Assembly (NCBI GenBank): GCA_015069195.1
Contig: SVJA01000001.1
Coordinates: forward strand, 251,859-315,858
Origin: Oscillospiraceae bacterium
GTDB taxonomy: Bacteria; Bacillota; Clostridia; UBA1212
Length of the DNA: 64,000 nucleotides
Direction of reading: 5' to 3'
The notes under the pieces are model-generated. The model was given only the letters and a program-made list of their open reading frames with translations. It was not told the DNA's origin and made no database searches. Made by a program: the position numbers and the translations under genes. Shown here piece after piece: positions 51,910-61,290 of this stretch; within the stretch, counting starts at the first letter, position 1; each line of letters opens with the position of its first letter.

Positions 51910-52866
51910 TTAATTATTTCTTTCAAGTAAATAAACTGCCATTTCTCTCAGGAAATCGCCTTTTTCACCGAAACTGTCAGCAATACACTTAGCTTCCTCA
52001 GTCATTTCGTGCAAAATCTCTTTGCAACGGTCAATGCCGTACAACGTCACATATGTACTTTTATCTTCCTGCGCATCGCTTCCGACAGGCTTACCCAAAA
52101 GCTCCGTATCACCCTCTACATCGAGGATGTCGTCTTTTATCTGGAACGCCGTACCGATTATCTCACTATATCTGAGAAGTTTCTGCACGTTCTCATCAAA
52201 TGACTCTGCCGCCGGATATTTTTCGTAGAACTCCCCATCAAGAGTATTTGCGGATATTCTGAAACCGCCAGCCTCAGCCGCAATATAAACAGGAGCTTTG
52301 AGAAGCGCACCGGTCTTACAACTGTATGTATGTTTTAAGATTTCTTCGGAAACAGCTTTTCCCTCAGACTCCAGATCAGTAACCTGTCCGCCTATCATAC
52401 CTTCCGTTCCGCTGAGATAGGAAACATCAGCTATAATTCTCAATCCATAAACAGGGTTATCCATATGAAGTGCCGCACACGACATAAGCTCGAAAGCCTT
52501 ATTTAAAAGAGAATCCCCTGCCAAAATCGCAGTCGCCTCATCAAATTGCTTATGGCAAGTCAGTCTTCCTCTTCTGAGCTCGTCGTCATCCATAGACGGT
52601 AAATCGTCGTGTATAAGCGAATATGTATGTATCATTTCGAGAGCACATGCAAAAGGCATTACGGTATCACGCCTTACTCCGAGTACATCAGCCACTGCAA
52701 GTGCAAGCACAGGTCTGATTCTTTTGCCGCCGCATAGCAAGCTGTAACGCATAGCCTTATATATATTTTTTTGCGGATTGTCTCTTTCGGCACAAAACTT
52801 CTCTAAAGCATTTTCTACATCGGATGCCATCCGCATAAGTGATGTTTTAAATTCAGATTGATTCAT
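51910..52866 (-). CDS. ispA: Polyprenyl (farnesyl/geranyl) diphosphate synthase
   Basis: 318 aa trans-prenyltransferase. First Asp-rich motif DDLPSMDDD near residue 87, second DDILD near 245, plus GGKRIRPVLALA near 48 and GEQ-equivalent GGQVTDL near 165. Makes the C15 (or C10/C20) diphosphate for undecaprenol and quinone synthesis. AAAAGGTG upstream. Downstream of ybeY by 22 nt. Confidence 0.94.
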   Translation of the reverse strand: MNQSEFKTSLMRMASDVENALEKFCAERDNPQKNIYKAMRYSLLCGGKRIRPVLALAVADVLGVRRDTVMPFACALEMIHTYSLIHDDLPSMDDDELRRGRLTCHKQFDEATAILAGDSLLNKAFELMSCAALHMDNPVYGLRIIADVSYLSGTEGMIGGQVTDLESEGKAVSEEILKHTYSCKTGALLKAPVYIAAEAGGFRISANTLDGEFYEKYPAAESFDENVQKLLRYSEIIGTAFQIKDDILDVEGDTELLGKPVGSDAQEDKSTYVTLYGIDRCKEILHEMTEEAKCIADSFGEKGDFLREMAVYLLERNN

Positions 52867-52888
52867 AAAATCACCTTTTTTAAAATAA

Positions 52889-53452
52889 TTATCTTGTATA
52901 TCCCAGGCCGTTCAATATTTCGTCAGCCTTCGCAAACATTCTCTTTTCTTCGTCTTTTTCCATATGGTCAAATCCCATAAGATGCAAAAATCCGTGGCAC
53001 ACCAAAAAGGCAACCTCTCTTTCGGTACTGTGACCATATTCTTCTGCCTGTTCTTCCGCCTTTTCTACCGAGATAACAATGTCTCCAAGCATAATCGCCG
53101 CAGTGTCGGGATTTAAATCCATTTCGTCGATATCTCCGTCACCCTCATGAAGCTGCATAAAAGGAAATGAAAGCACATCTGTTGCCTTGTCTATATCACG
53201 CTGTTCGGCATTAATCTCGCGAATTTCTTCATTGCTGACAAAAGAAACGCTCACCTCACATCCACCGTCACGAGCAAACTCGGTAAACTTTGACTCACCC
53301 TCGCAAAGAACTTTTTTTACGATATCACAATACTGTGCAAGCTCCGCCTGCGATATAACCGTACCGTCGTAAATCTTTTCGTCTGCCGCATTAAGTTCAC
53401 TTTCAAACTCTGCGGTACTCACTTTCGGGGAAAATATTAATTCTACTGTCAT
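52889..53452 (-). CDS. ybeY: Endoribonuclease YbeY
   Basis: 187 aa. Zinc motif HGFLHLMGFDHMEKDEE (HxxxHxxGxDH) near 150-166. Acts in 16S rRNA 3'-end maturation and ribosome quality control. ATG overlaps the phoH stop by 4 nt. The N-terminal ~25 residues (VSTAEFESELNAADEKIYDG) are longer than in most homologues. Confidence 0.95.
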   Translation of the reverse strand: MTVELIFSPKVSTAEFESELNAADEKIYDGTVISQAELAQYCDIVKKVLCEGESKFTEFARDGGCEVSVSFVSNEEIREINAEQRDIDKATDVLSFPFMQLHEGDGDIDEMDLNPDTAAIMLGDIVISVEKAEEQAEEYGHSTEREVAFLVCHGFLHLMGFDHMEKDEEKRMFAKADEILNGLGYTR

Positions 53453-54420
53453 TTCTGATCGTTTCTCCTTTTTTCGTAACTTTCGTACGCCTTTATAATC
53501 TTCTGAACAAGTTCATGTCTGACAACGTCTCTGTCAGTCAACTTTATAAAAGCAATGTCGTCTATATCTTTCAAAATATTCTGTATCGACTTAAGTCCGG
53601 AACGCTTGTCCGGCGGAAGATCTATCTGTGTTACATCGCCCGTCACAACAGCCTTTGAACCTACACCTATACGAGTGAGGAACATTTTGAGCTGTTCCGG
53701 TGTGGTATTCTGCGCTTCGTCAAGTATGATGAATGCATCATCAAGTGTACGACCTCGCATATATGCAAGCGGAGCAATCTCAATCGCACCTCTTTCAAAG
53801 TTTCTCTGGTAACTGTCAAGCCCCATAACATCGTAAAGAGCATCATAAAGGGGTCTGAGATAAGGATCAACCTTGTTCTGCAAATCTCCCGGCAAAAATC
53901 CGAGTTTCTCACCCGCCTCGACGGCAGGTCTGGTAAGAATAATACGTGAAACTTCGTTCTTTTTAAAAGCGGTAACCGCCATAGCAACCGCAAGATATGT
54001 TTTACCCGTACCTGCAGGTCCGATACCGAAAGTAACAGAGTTATTCTTTATGGCATCAATATAATTTTTCTGACCGTTAGTCTTTGCCTTCAGCGGTCTG
54101 CCCTTTGATGTAAGGCATATAACATCAGCGGAATAATTCTGAACGGCAGAAATCTTGCCGTCGCTTGCAAGATCACAAAGATATGCGACAAGTTGACGTG
54201 TGATGACTTCGCCGCTGTCTGCAAGCTCAATCAGACGACCAACAACATTCGATGCTTTTACACAATTTTCTTCCGAGTCGCCCGAAATGCAGATTTCGTC
54301 TCTTCTCACCGAAATGCTCACCAAAAAAGCATCCTCAACTATAATTACATTTTCATCTTTGCTTCCGAAAATACACGGAACCGAATCCATGCTTTGCGGT
54401 CTGATAATTTTCTCCGCCAT
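53449..54420 (-). CDS. phoH: PhoH-family ATPase
   Basis: 323 aa. Walker A GIGPAGTGKTYLAVAMA near residue 137, Walker B DDAFIILDEAQNT near 230. PhoH-like proteins act with YbeY in RNA metabolism. Starts 15 nt after yqfD and overlaps ybeY; part of the yqfC-yqfD-phoH-ybeY block conserved in spore formers. Confidence 0.95.
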   Translation of the reverse strand: MAEKIIRPQSMDSVPCIFGSKDENVIIVEDAFLVSISVRRDEICISGDSEENCVKASNVVGRLIELADSGEVITRQLVAYLCDLASDGKISAVQNYSADVICLTSKGRPLKAKTNGQKNYIDAIKNNSVTFGIGPAGTGKTYLAVAMAVTAFKKNEVSRIILTRPAVEAGEKLGFLPGDLQNKVDPYLRPLYDALYDVMGLDSYQRNFERGAIEIAPLAYMRGRTLDDAFIILDEAQNTTPEQLKMFLTRIGVGSKAVVTGDVTQIDLPPDKRSGLKSIQNILKDIDDIAFIKLTDRDVVRHELVQKIIKAYESYEKRRNDQK

Positions 54421-54435
54421 ATAATCTCCCGTATA

Positions 54436-55650
54436 TCATTCTATACGCTGCACAGTGCCTATCTGTTCGACACATTCAGCCCATACATAAAAAGCTTTGC
54501 GACCATCTATTTCACGAATCTCGTGACCTGTATCCACTACCGTAGCCTTATCAGGGATCTTCCCGTCAAGCTCTGACATGGCCTGAAGCTCAGCGTATTT
54601 TTCAGCTTCGCTATCATCAAAATCCTTTCGGATAAATTCTGTCTCGGTCAAAGTCTCCGTCGATATCCCGATAGGAAGTTTTGTACCGTCAGAAAAGGTA
54701 ACATATCTGCTCACGGTAACACTGTCATAACTTTTGTATACACTGTCTATTTTACACCATGGAAGAGGAATTTTAAAGCCGAATATTAAAAGTTTTTTGA
54801 CCTCCGCAGTATTTCCCGTAAACTCAAACACCTCTGCGCTGTTTTCTATATATCGGTACGACGAATATCGCACAATTCCCGTCACTTCTCCCATAGCGTG
54901 AACATATCTTTCCTCTGTCCCGAACATCTCGTTTATAGGCAAAACAACACCCGATATAAGAGTATCACCTTTAAGCACTACGGATGATTCCGGCACAACA
55001 ACTGTGCCCTGCTTTGCAACGATTTTTGTTATAAATGCATCTTTTGCCGCAACAATATCGCAAGGTACATTAGGATCAACTTCCGCGCCTTCATAATATA
55101 TTCCGTCGGAAAGAGTTATATATAATTTACTTCCTTTAAGCTTCACGCCTACCCAATCGACACCTTCAATGCTGTCTTCGAGAGTTTCCGACAATTCTTT
55201 TATATCAATACTTTTTACGGATACACCCGGTATTATTCCCATATTTTCAAGAATTTTATTTGCAGCAATTATTTCCTCGCCTTTGCCGCCGCTTACTTCG
55301 ACCGACCAGAGCAAAGTAAAGGCGAGGATCACGGCGGCGCACGTCAGTGCGCCGCCGCAAAGCAGCGGCAGGCGTCGTCTGTATCGGTGCAGGACGACGC
55401 CGAGGCCGCTGCGCTCTAAAACATGAACGCGGCACTTGGATTTAAGTGCCGCGGACCTTATTCTATGTTTAAAGTCTTTAATCTTTACCGATGCAACATA
55501 TTTTCCTTCGTCGCACATTTCAATATTCCATATATCAATACCACGCTTTATACATATGTTTATAAATTTTTCCGGAAATTTACCTTTTATTTCAACTCTG
55601 ACATGATTTGAAAGATGTCTTCCGATACTTTTAAAAGTTATATTACCCAT
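54436..55650 (-). CDS. yqfD: Sporulation protein YqfD
   Basis: 404 aa membrane protein. N-terminal cytoplasmic part (1-95), one membrane helix (about 98-120, LTCAAVILAFTLLWSVEV), then an external domain with GVSVKSIDIKELSETLEDSI near 145-165. Required for forespore engulfment in Bacillus (YqfD/SpoIV-linked). The stretch 55318-55460, coding for the segment before and in the helix, is strikingly G+C-rich and contains two perfect hairpins. Overlaps yqfC by 8 nt. Confidence 0.93.
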   Translation of the reverse strand: MGNITFKSIGRHLSNHVRVEIKGKFPEKFINICIKRGIDIWNIEMCDEGKYVASVKIKDFKHRIRSAALKSKCRVHVLERSGLGVVLHRYRRRLPLLCGGALTCAAVILAFTLLWSVEVSGGKGEEIIAANKILENMGIIPGVSVKSIDIKELSETLEDSIEGVDWVGVKLKGSKLYITLSDGIYYEGAEVDPNVPCDIVAAKDAFITKIVAKQGTVVVPESSVVLKGDTLISGVVLPINEMFGTEERYVHAMGEVTGIVRYSSYRYIENSAEVFEFTGNTAEVKKLLIFGFKIPLPWCKIDSVYKSYDSVTVSRYVTFSDGTKLPIGISTETLTETEFIRKDFDDSEAEKYAELQAMSELDGKIPDKATVVDTGHEIREIDGRKAFYVWAECVEQIGTVQRIE

Positions 55651-55888
55651 AAATTATCCTGTTTATCTTCCCTTCGATTCTTATTCCCTCACTGTTTATT
55701 TCCGAAATGCCGAGTGCTTCGCCGCCGACAACCAATTCACCGATTTTAGTGTTCAGCACGATCTGCGACGGAGAACAGGCACGCAGACCGCCGTAATTCA
55801 TAATTTCTATTGCCGTATCACCGATTGTTCTTATTGACGGTATCCCCAGGATGCAATCGGACGGGAGACCGAAAATTTCACCTTTCAT
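55643..55888 (-). CDS. yqfC: YabP/YqfC-family sporulation protein
   Basis: 81 aa, YabP-type beta-strand protein (IGDTAIEIMNYGGLRACSPS, GELVVGGEALGISEI). Start at ATG 55888 behind ACGGAGGTG; an in-frame ATG at 55918 lies in the end of the previous gene. Sporulation partner of YqfD. Confidence 0.92.
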   Translation of the reverse strand: MKGEIFGLPSDCILGIPSIRTIGDTAIEIMNYGGLRACSPSQIVLNTKIGELVVGGEALGISEINSEGIRIEGKINRIIYG

Positions 55889-55904
55889 ACGCACCTCCGT
55901 AAAG

Positions 55905-56774
55905 TCAATTTGCAGCAATTGCCAGTTCAGCAGGGTCTCCGAATTCGTAACCTGCCGCTCTTACATCAGTTATAATCTTTTCAAGAGCCTCGGCATTATC
56001 AGGAGAAACCGCGTGAAGCAGAAGTATAGCTCCGTCATGCAGGTTTTCCATTACCATTTTGTGTGCATAATCTGCTCCGTTCGGCTTGTCGGCAACCCAA
56101 TCTTTGTAAGCAAAACTCCACATCATACAGGTATAGCCCATATCAGCCGAAATTTTTAATGATTTCTCGTCAAATTCACCCATCGGAGGTCTCATAAATT
56201 TCATATGCTGACCAAACTGCTCATAATATTTATTTTCAAGTATTTCGAACTCCGTCTTGATTTTTTCTTCCGTCAAGGTCGGGAGTGAATAATGACCTTC
56301 GGTATGGTTGCCCACATAATGACCTTCATTTACCATTTTAACGACCAAGTCATTGCTTCTGTCGTAGTAATCCCCCGTAATAAAGAAAACCGCTTTAACG
56401 CCTGTTTTTTCAAGCGTAGCAAGTATCTGTCCGGTGTAACCATTCTCGTATCCTTCATCAAATGTCAAATAAATCTTTTTCTCGCCCTCTTTGCCTAAAT
56501 AACACCCACCGTATTTTTTAAGCAATGCCGATTCCTTTGAACCGACCTCCGGTAAACTGCCGTTAGAACCTCGCTTTATTCCCCACGCATATTTTGCAGA
56601 TGCAGAAACTTTGTCGGATGTCAGGATCGATTCCCCATCCCCCACATCTGTCAAATCCGCTCCGCCTTTATTTCCGGCACTCATAAATACCGGATAAGCC
56701 AAAAGCACAAGCACCAAAATCATAGGTACTGCAACATACAGCCATTTACTTATCTTCAATTTCATAACTCTCAT
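55905..56774 (-). CDS. PdaA-like polysaccharide deacetylase
   Basis: About 289 aa. Membrane anchor (residues 8-30), then the segment WGIKRGSNGSLPEVG and LLKKYGGCYLG seen in PdaA, the delta-lactam biosynthetic muramic acid deacetylase of spore cortex. NodB motifs: TFDEG (125), HTEGH (zinc, ~180), RPPMGE (~215), DW (~245), LLHAVS (~265). Start at ATG 56774 with AAAGGCGG. Upstream of yqfC by 16 nt, so likely in the sporulation operon. Whether it works on cortex or vegetative peptidoglycan is not decided. Confidence 0.9.
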   Translation of the reverse strand: MRVMKLKISKWLYVAVPMILVLVLLAYPVFMSAGNKGGADLTDVGDGESILTSDKVSASAKYAWGIKRGSNGSLPEVGSKESALLKKYGGCYLGKEGEKKIYLTFDEGYENGYTGQILATLEKTGVKAVFFITGDYYDRSNDLVVKMVNEGHYVGNHTEGHYSLPTLTEEKIKTEFEILENKYYEQFGQHMKFMRPPMGEFDEKSLKISADMGYTCMMWSFAYKDWVADKPNGADYAHKMVMENLHDGAILLLHAVSPDNAEALEKIITDVRAAGYEFGDPAELAIAAN

Positions 56775-56878
56775 ATAAAACCGCCTTTCCCTATTTACAA
56801 TTATCTCGCTTGTTTTATCAATATGGGACATATCGTGAAATTATGACGGAATTTACAGAGTGAATTATGTATAAAAAA

Positions 56879-56897
56879 GAGACTCCAAAAGAGTCTC
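56879..56897 (-). terminator. Terminator of the DUF881 pair
   Basis: 7-bp stem (56879-56885 with 56891-56897), 5-nt loop, followed on the minus strand by TTTTTTAT, 26 nt past the stop of the second DUF881 gene. Confidence 0.85.
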
Positions 56898-56922
56898 CCT
56901 AGGTTATATGTCCCACATACAA

Positions 56923-57693
56923 TCAGTTATCCTTACTTGCATCAAACATCATATTTGTTTTATTTTCAATCATCTCTTCGCTGTATGCAGAAATGTGTAT
57001 ATTATTCTCATACTTCACTTCGAAAGAACCGCCGTATGTAGCAAAGAAATTATCAAATTTAGGCTTGATACTTACGCCGAGAGAACTTTCAAGGCTCGTA
57101 GGGCTTCCGATAACAGAAATCGTGTACGGAGCATACAAAGATGTACCATTTACAGCAAGATAGTTATTTACCGCTCTGACTTCGGTCATAGAAAGAATAC
57201 GCTCACCGTTTATGGAAATCGCTTGTGCCGAAGAAGCCTTAAGCTCATTTATAAGCGACTGTATAAGAGAAGCGCTGAGTGAAACAGATACATCATTTGC
57301 ATCGTCATATTTCAGAGTAACAACAATGCCCTGTCCGTATACTTCCGTAAGTCCGGCAAATTTTTTCAGAAGGTCATTTTCCTGACGAAGTTTTTCTATT
57401 TTCTCTTCGTTTGTACCATTATCAAGAATTTCAAGTTTGTCTTCAAGTTCAGCTTTTGATTGTTTGAGAGCCTCTACCTCTGCAATAAGTTCAATAATAC
57501 GACCTTGAGCTTCGGTTTTGGTCGAAACTTGTTTCTGCTCGTTCTCCTGCTGTTGAATTATGCTTTTATATTCAAAAGACACAATCACGCCTAAAGTTAT
57601 ACAAACCAACGTCAACGCAATCGTTCTGACAGCTTTATTTTTTAAAGCTTTTTTCTTTATTAACTTTTCCCTTAACAACTCTTCATCTTCCAT
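56923..57693 (-). CDS. DUF881 (YlxW-like) membrane protein B
   Basis: About 256 aa. One N-terminal helix (about 15-40), a coiled coil (about 45-115, IIELIAEVEALKQSKAELED), then the DUF881 domain with SSAQAISINGERILSMTEVR near 165-185. Probably a division- or sporulation-linked membrane protein. Downstream of a diverged paralogue by 18 nt; both likely form a complex. Confidence 0.85.
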   Translation of the reverse strand: MEDEELLREKLIKKKALKNKAVRTIALTLVCITLGVIVSFEYKSIIQQQENEQKQVSTKTEAQGRIIELIAEVEALKQSKAELEDKLEILDNGTNEEKIEKLRQENDLLKKFAGLTEVYGQGIVVTLKYDDANDVSVSLSASLIQSLINELKASSAQAISINGERILSMTEVRAVNNYLAVNGTSLYAPYTISVIGSPTSLESSLGVSIKPKFDNFFATYGGSFEVKYENNIHISAYSEEMIENKTNMMFDASKDN

Positions 57694-57711
57694 AATAAAC
57701 CTCACAGAAAA

Positions 57712-58497
57712 TCATTCAACATCTTCAGAATCTTTTAAATATTTCACATTTTCATCAGAAAATCCGGTAAACCCGGCTATCTTCACAGCATCAGATTCTG
57801 TAACATTCACAAGCAAATCCGCCGTAATAATATTTTTATAAATACTGCTGTTTACAAAATCCGAGTACAAAATATCAGAATTGCCTATAGCCTTTATCGA
57901 GAACGGTGCAAAAAGTTTTTTATCATTAACCTTTATACCCGTACCCATACAAATAATTTCAGTATCCGAAACGATTCTCTCACCGTTAACAGATATCGCC
58001 TGCGCACCTGAATCACGCAGGGCATTTACAATATTAAGCAACGTAGAATCATGTACAAGCAAATAATTTGTAACGGTTCCGCTTGTAGGATTGCCGTCAT
58101 CAATGGAAATTTCGATACCCTTTCCGGTCACATCTCTTGTGCCTGCATAAAAACCGTACTTTTCTATCGACGAATTATAGAACTCGAGTATACGAAAGAA
58201 ATCATTATCGTTTTCGGCAAGTTGAGACATCTTGCTGTCATATTCAGAACTCATCTCCGATATTTCACCGGACAACGCCGCAACATCCTCTTCCAGAGAT
58301 TCTATCTGCTTTTGATAATCACTTATAGTCTTTGATTGTTTTGCAGCTTCTTTTTTATCATTGGCCCTGGCAGTAGCTGTCTGAACCGCTACAAAAACTC
58401 CCAAGCAGACAAATACGGCAAAAAAGACGATTAACGCGGTCTTTTTTTGCTTCTTCATTTTATATTCAATTGTATCTGAATCGTTTATCGAATCCAC
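57712..58497 (-). CDS. DUF881 (YlxX-like) membrane protein A
   Basis: 261 aa. Probable GTG start at 58497 with CGGCGGTG upstream (an ATG 39 nt downstream is the alternative). One helix (about 19-42), coiled coil (about 55-105, YQKQIESLEEDVAALSGEIS), DUF881 domain with DSGAQAISVNGERIVSDTEI near 160-180. Paralogue of the next gene: same architecture, low overall identity. Confidence 0.85.
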   Translation of the reverse strand: MDSINDSDTIEYKMKKQKKTALIVFFAVFVCLGVFVAVQTATARANDKKEAAKQSKTISDYQKQIESLEEDVAALSGEISEMSSEYDSKMSQLAENDNDFFRILEFYNSSIEKYGFYAGTRDVTGKGIEISIDDGNPTSGTVTNYLLVHDSTLLNIVNALRDSGAQAISVNGERIVSDTEIICMGTGIKVNDKKLFAPFSIKAIGNSDILYSDFVNSSIYKNIITADLLVNVTESDAVKIAGFTGFSDENVKYLKDSEDVE

Positions 58498-58539
58498 CGC
58501 ATTTCACCGCCGCTTCGTATCAAAATCCGAACACTCTTA

Positions 58540-59067
58540 TCAGCCTACAGGATTGTATGTTATATCTCTGCCCTCAATAAACGGTGAATAGAAAACATCC
58601 TCATAGAAATAAACATCACCGTCAACAGTAATACAAAGACCTTTAAACTCATAAACTTTCTCGGTAGGCAAAACCTTAAGGCCGACAGATTTCCACTCAA
58701 CTTTTATTTCTTTAACAGATTTGTTAATTGTAAAATCAGTACCCAAAACTTGAAGCACAACAGATTTCTTTGAAGCTTTTGCGACTTCCACATGATACTT
58801 TACATCCATTGTGTCTGTTTCAAAAACATTCACAGGATATAAAAGTTTAATCTCTGATTCCTTTTTCTCTGAAAGTTCATAAGCCTTTTGATTTTTGTAA
58901 GCATCAAAATCAATCTTATTTTTTATTTCATCGGAAACTGCACCGTCAACCGTAACTTTTGAAACGGCACTTGTCGATTTTTTATCCTTATCTTTACAAC
59001 CGATGAAACATATACAAGATATCACCGTGATAAATAAAACAGCAAATTTGATATAACTCTTCTTCAT
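58540..59067 (-). CDS. Small lipoprotein, unknown
   Basis: About 175 aa. Lipoprotein signal with Cys after CFIG, then a beta-rich domain ~60-170 (VNVFETDTMDVKYHVEVAKA, LQVLGTDFTINKSVKEIKVE). Start at ATG 59067 after CGGAGG. No family recognised; sits between the cohesin gene terminator and the DUF881 pair. Confidence 0.65.
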   Translation of the reverse strand: MKKSYIKFAVLFITVISCICFIGCKDKDKKSTSAVSKVTVDGAVSDEIKNKIDFDAYKNQKAYELSEKKESEIKLLYPVNVFETDTMDVKYHVEVAKASKKSVVLQVLGTDFTINKSVKEIKVEWKSVGLKVLPTEKVYEFKGLCITVDGDVYFYEDVFYSPFIEGRDITYNPVG

Positions 59068-59093
59068 ATCTTTATCCTCCGTCTTAAAACAAA

Positions 59094-59122
59094 ACCCGAA
59101 CAAACGGACTGTCTGTTCGGGT
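59094..59122 (-). terminator. Terminator of the anchored cohesin gene
   Basis: 9-bp perfect stem (59094-59102 with 59114-59122), 11-nt loop partly paired; minus strand continues TTTTGTTTTA. 24 nt past the stop. Confidence 0.85.
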
Positions 59123-59145
59123 ATGAAAAAACATATTAAACTTTA

Positions 59146-61047
59146 TCAGTCAACTGCTTTTTTCTTTTTCAAATAAATCGAGATAGCCACTACCGCACCG
59201 GACATAAGCAATGCTGTGACAGGAAGCAACCAAGCAGTGTCATCACCACTCGGAGGGTTAGCTTCTCCGACAACATTGATTACATAGGTAAATGTATATC
59301 CATTGTAGGTAACAGTTACTTCCTGCTCACCGGGAGTATTCATATCATAACCGCTACACATATCTTCTGTTATATCGATATATGTCGGATCACCATGATC
59401 ATACTCAATCTTAAGCTTACCGCCATCGGAATTGAACTCGTCACCCTGATTAAATTCTTTCTGTGTAGGTGCCGGATTCATAGTCACATTTATAACGCTC
59501 GGAGCTTTTACAGTAATATCGAATGTAAGATCATTCTTGTCTTCCCATCCCTGATATACAATCTGAACCTTTTTTGTTCCTGCTGTATCAGTATTCGGAA
59601 TAGCTTCAAGCATCTGCTCTGTTACGTCAATATACTCTATATCATCGTTGCTCCACTCTACTTTAAGCTGTGCACCTGTGATATCAAAGTCCTCACCTGT
59701 CCAGTAAGTAAGTTTGTCAGCCTTCTTATAAAGTGTGACATTCTTTATAGTAACAGCATTAACTTCAATATCAAAAGTAAGGTCATTGACATCTTCCCAA
59801 CCAAGATACTCAACCTGAATAGTCTTTGTGCCTGCTGTACTCATATCAGGCATAGCCTCGAGCATTTGCTCTGTTACATTGATATAAGTGATATCGTCGT
59901 TTGTCCACTCAAGTTTAAGCTGCGCACCTGTGATATCAAAGTTATCACCTGTCCAGTATGTGAGTTTGTCTGCAGGAGTGTAAAGTGTAACATTCTTAAG
60001 TTCGGGATCTTCAACATTAATATCAAATGTAAGATCGTTCTTATCTTCCCATCCCTGATATATAACCTGAACAGTCTTTGTGCCTGCAGAAGAAGTATCC
60101 GGAACAGCCTCAAGCATCTGCTCTGTTACGTCGATATAAGTAACATCGTCGTTTGTCCACTCCACTTTAAGCTGTGCACCTGTGATATCAAAGGTCTCGC
60201 CAGTCCAGTAATCAAGTTTATCAGCAGGAGTATAAAGTGTAACATCCTTAATAGTAGGATCGCTTACAGTAATATCAAAAGTAAGATCATTTACAAATTC
60301 CCAATTCTCATACTTAACCTGAACAGTTTTTGTACCTACGGTATCAGTATCAGGAATAGCCTCAAGCATCTGCTCTGTTACGTCAACATATGTCTTACTT
60401 GAATCTGACCACTCGACTTCGAGCTGTGCACCTGTTATATCAAAATCTTCGCCCGTCCAATAAGCAAGCTTATCAGCAGGTTTGAAAAGAGTAACATTCT
60501 TAACAGTTACCGCACCGGAATTATCCTCTATACGAATTATACCTGCAGTGAAAGTAACTTCAACCGGTTCACCATAGCAATCAGAGATATTTGCGGCCTG
60601 ATTGTCCTTCAAACTGATTTCGACAGGATATACACCGGGCTGAGCATCATCTGCAACCTTAAAAGCAAGGTCAAACATTTCGCCTTCGCCCTCTGTGTTG
60701 TAAAGCATATTTCCTACTTTGTCATTTGACCAAAGGAAGCAATCGCCATTCTTTATAAGCATCCACTGTTCAATTTCGAAGTCGCTTCCGCCAACTGCAG
60801 TCACACTTTCAAAAGACAATGCATCTGTATCATATGAAAGCTCTAATGTAAACGCCGCAACACCGGGATTATTCTCAATAAAGAGAGGAAGAGTCACAAC
60901 ACTGCCCGCAGTAGTTGTCTCATCTCCGCCGTAAATGTGTGCAGGAGTATTACCTGTAACTGTAAACATAGAAAATCCCATTACGAAAACTGTAACAGCC
61001 AAAAGCAATGACATGTACTTTACTTTTCCGTATAACTTCTTTTTCAA
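59146..61047 (-). CDS. Surface-anchored cohesin protein with Ig-like repeats
   Basis: 633 aa. TTG start at 61047 behind AAAGGTGG. Signal peptide (about 1-33); a cohesin domain (about 35-180: TTTAGSVVTLPLFIENNPGV, LSYDTDALSFESV, GEMFDLAFKVADDAQPGVYP). Then five Big_3-like Ig repeats, the first four ~84 aa each and near-identical (DYWTGETFDITGAQLKVEW, DVTEQMLEAVPDT, KNDLTFDI). The C-terminus carries PPSGDD, a ~24-residue helix and KKKK, a sorting-signal-like or membrane anchor. It should hold dockerin proteins at the cell surface. Next to a large scaffoldin gene. Confidence 0.9.
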   Translation of the reverse strand: MKKKLYGKVKYMSLLLAVTVFVMGFSMFTVTGNTPAHIYGGDETTTAGSVVTLPLFIENNPGVAAFTLELSYDTDALSFESVTAVGGSDFEIEQWMLIKNGDCFLWSNDKVGNMLYNTEGEGEMFDLAFKVADDAQPGVYPVEISLKDNQAANISDCYGEPVEVTFTAGIIRIEDNSGAVTVKNVTLFKPADKLAYWTGEDFDITGAQLEVEWSDSSKTYVDVTEQMLEAIPDTDTVGTKTVQVKYENWEFVNDLTFDITVSDPTIKDVTLYTPADKLDYWTGETFDITGAQLKVEWTNDDVTYIDVTEQMLEAVPDTSSAGTKTVQVIYQGWEDKNDLTFDINVEDPELKNVTLYTPADKLTYWTGDNFDITGAQLKLEWTNDDITYINVTEQMLEAMPDMSTAGTKTIQVEYLGWEDVNDLTFDIEVNAVTIKNVTLYKKADKLTYWTGEDFDITGAQLKVEWSNDDIEYIDVTEQMLEAIPNTDTAGTKKVQIVYQGWEDKNDLTFDITVKAPSVINVTMNPAPTQKEFNQGDEFNSDGGKLKIEYDHGDPTYIDITEDMCSGYDMNTPGEQEVTVTYNGYTFTYVINVVGEANPPSGDDTAWLLPVTALLMSGAVVAISIYLKKKKAVD

Positions 61048-61224
61048 CGAATAAACCACCTTTCAAGGATAGTATCTATATTTAATCAGACTTAATACTA
61101 ACATCCAATTATTTAAAAATACCAATATTCTATTTTTTGTAAATTTAGTTTTTAATACTTTTAAATAATTTTACATTAGTACTTTGAAATTGTCTTTAAA
61201 TACTTTTTCTTTTGTGTTGACAAA

Positions 61225-61262
61225 TTATCCTTGCCGGCGGCCGTGAGGCCGCCGGGGGATAA
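61225..61262. terminator. G+C-rich hairpin after the scaffoldin gene
   Basis: 9-bp G/C stem (61234-61242 with 61247-61255) closed by GTGA, with an outer TTATCC/GGATAA pairing. 29 nt past the scaffoldin stop. The U-tract is poor. Same style as the hairpins at 20.1 kb. Confidence 0.7.
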
Positions 61263-61290
61263 CTTTATTCAGAATTTAATCAATTACTGA

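Noticed and set aside
59395..60402. Long plus-strand frame of 335 codons
   Set aside because: Antisense of the Ig-repeat region; its apparent repeats are those of the real gene and it has no RBS.
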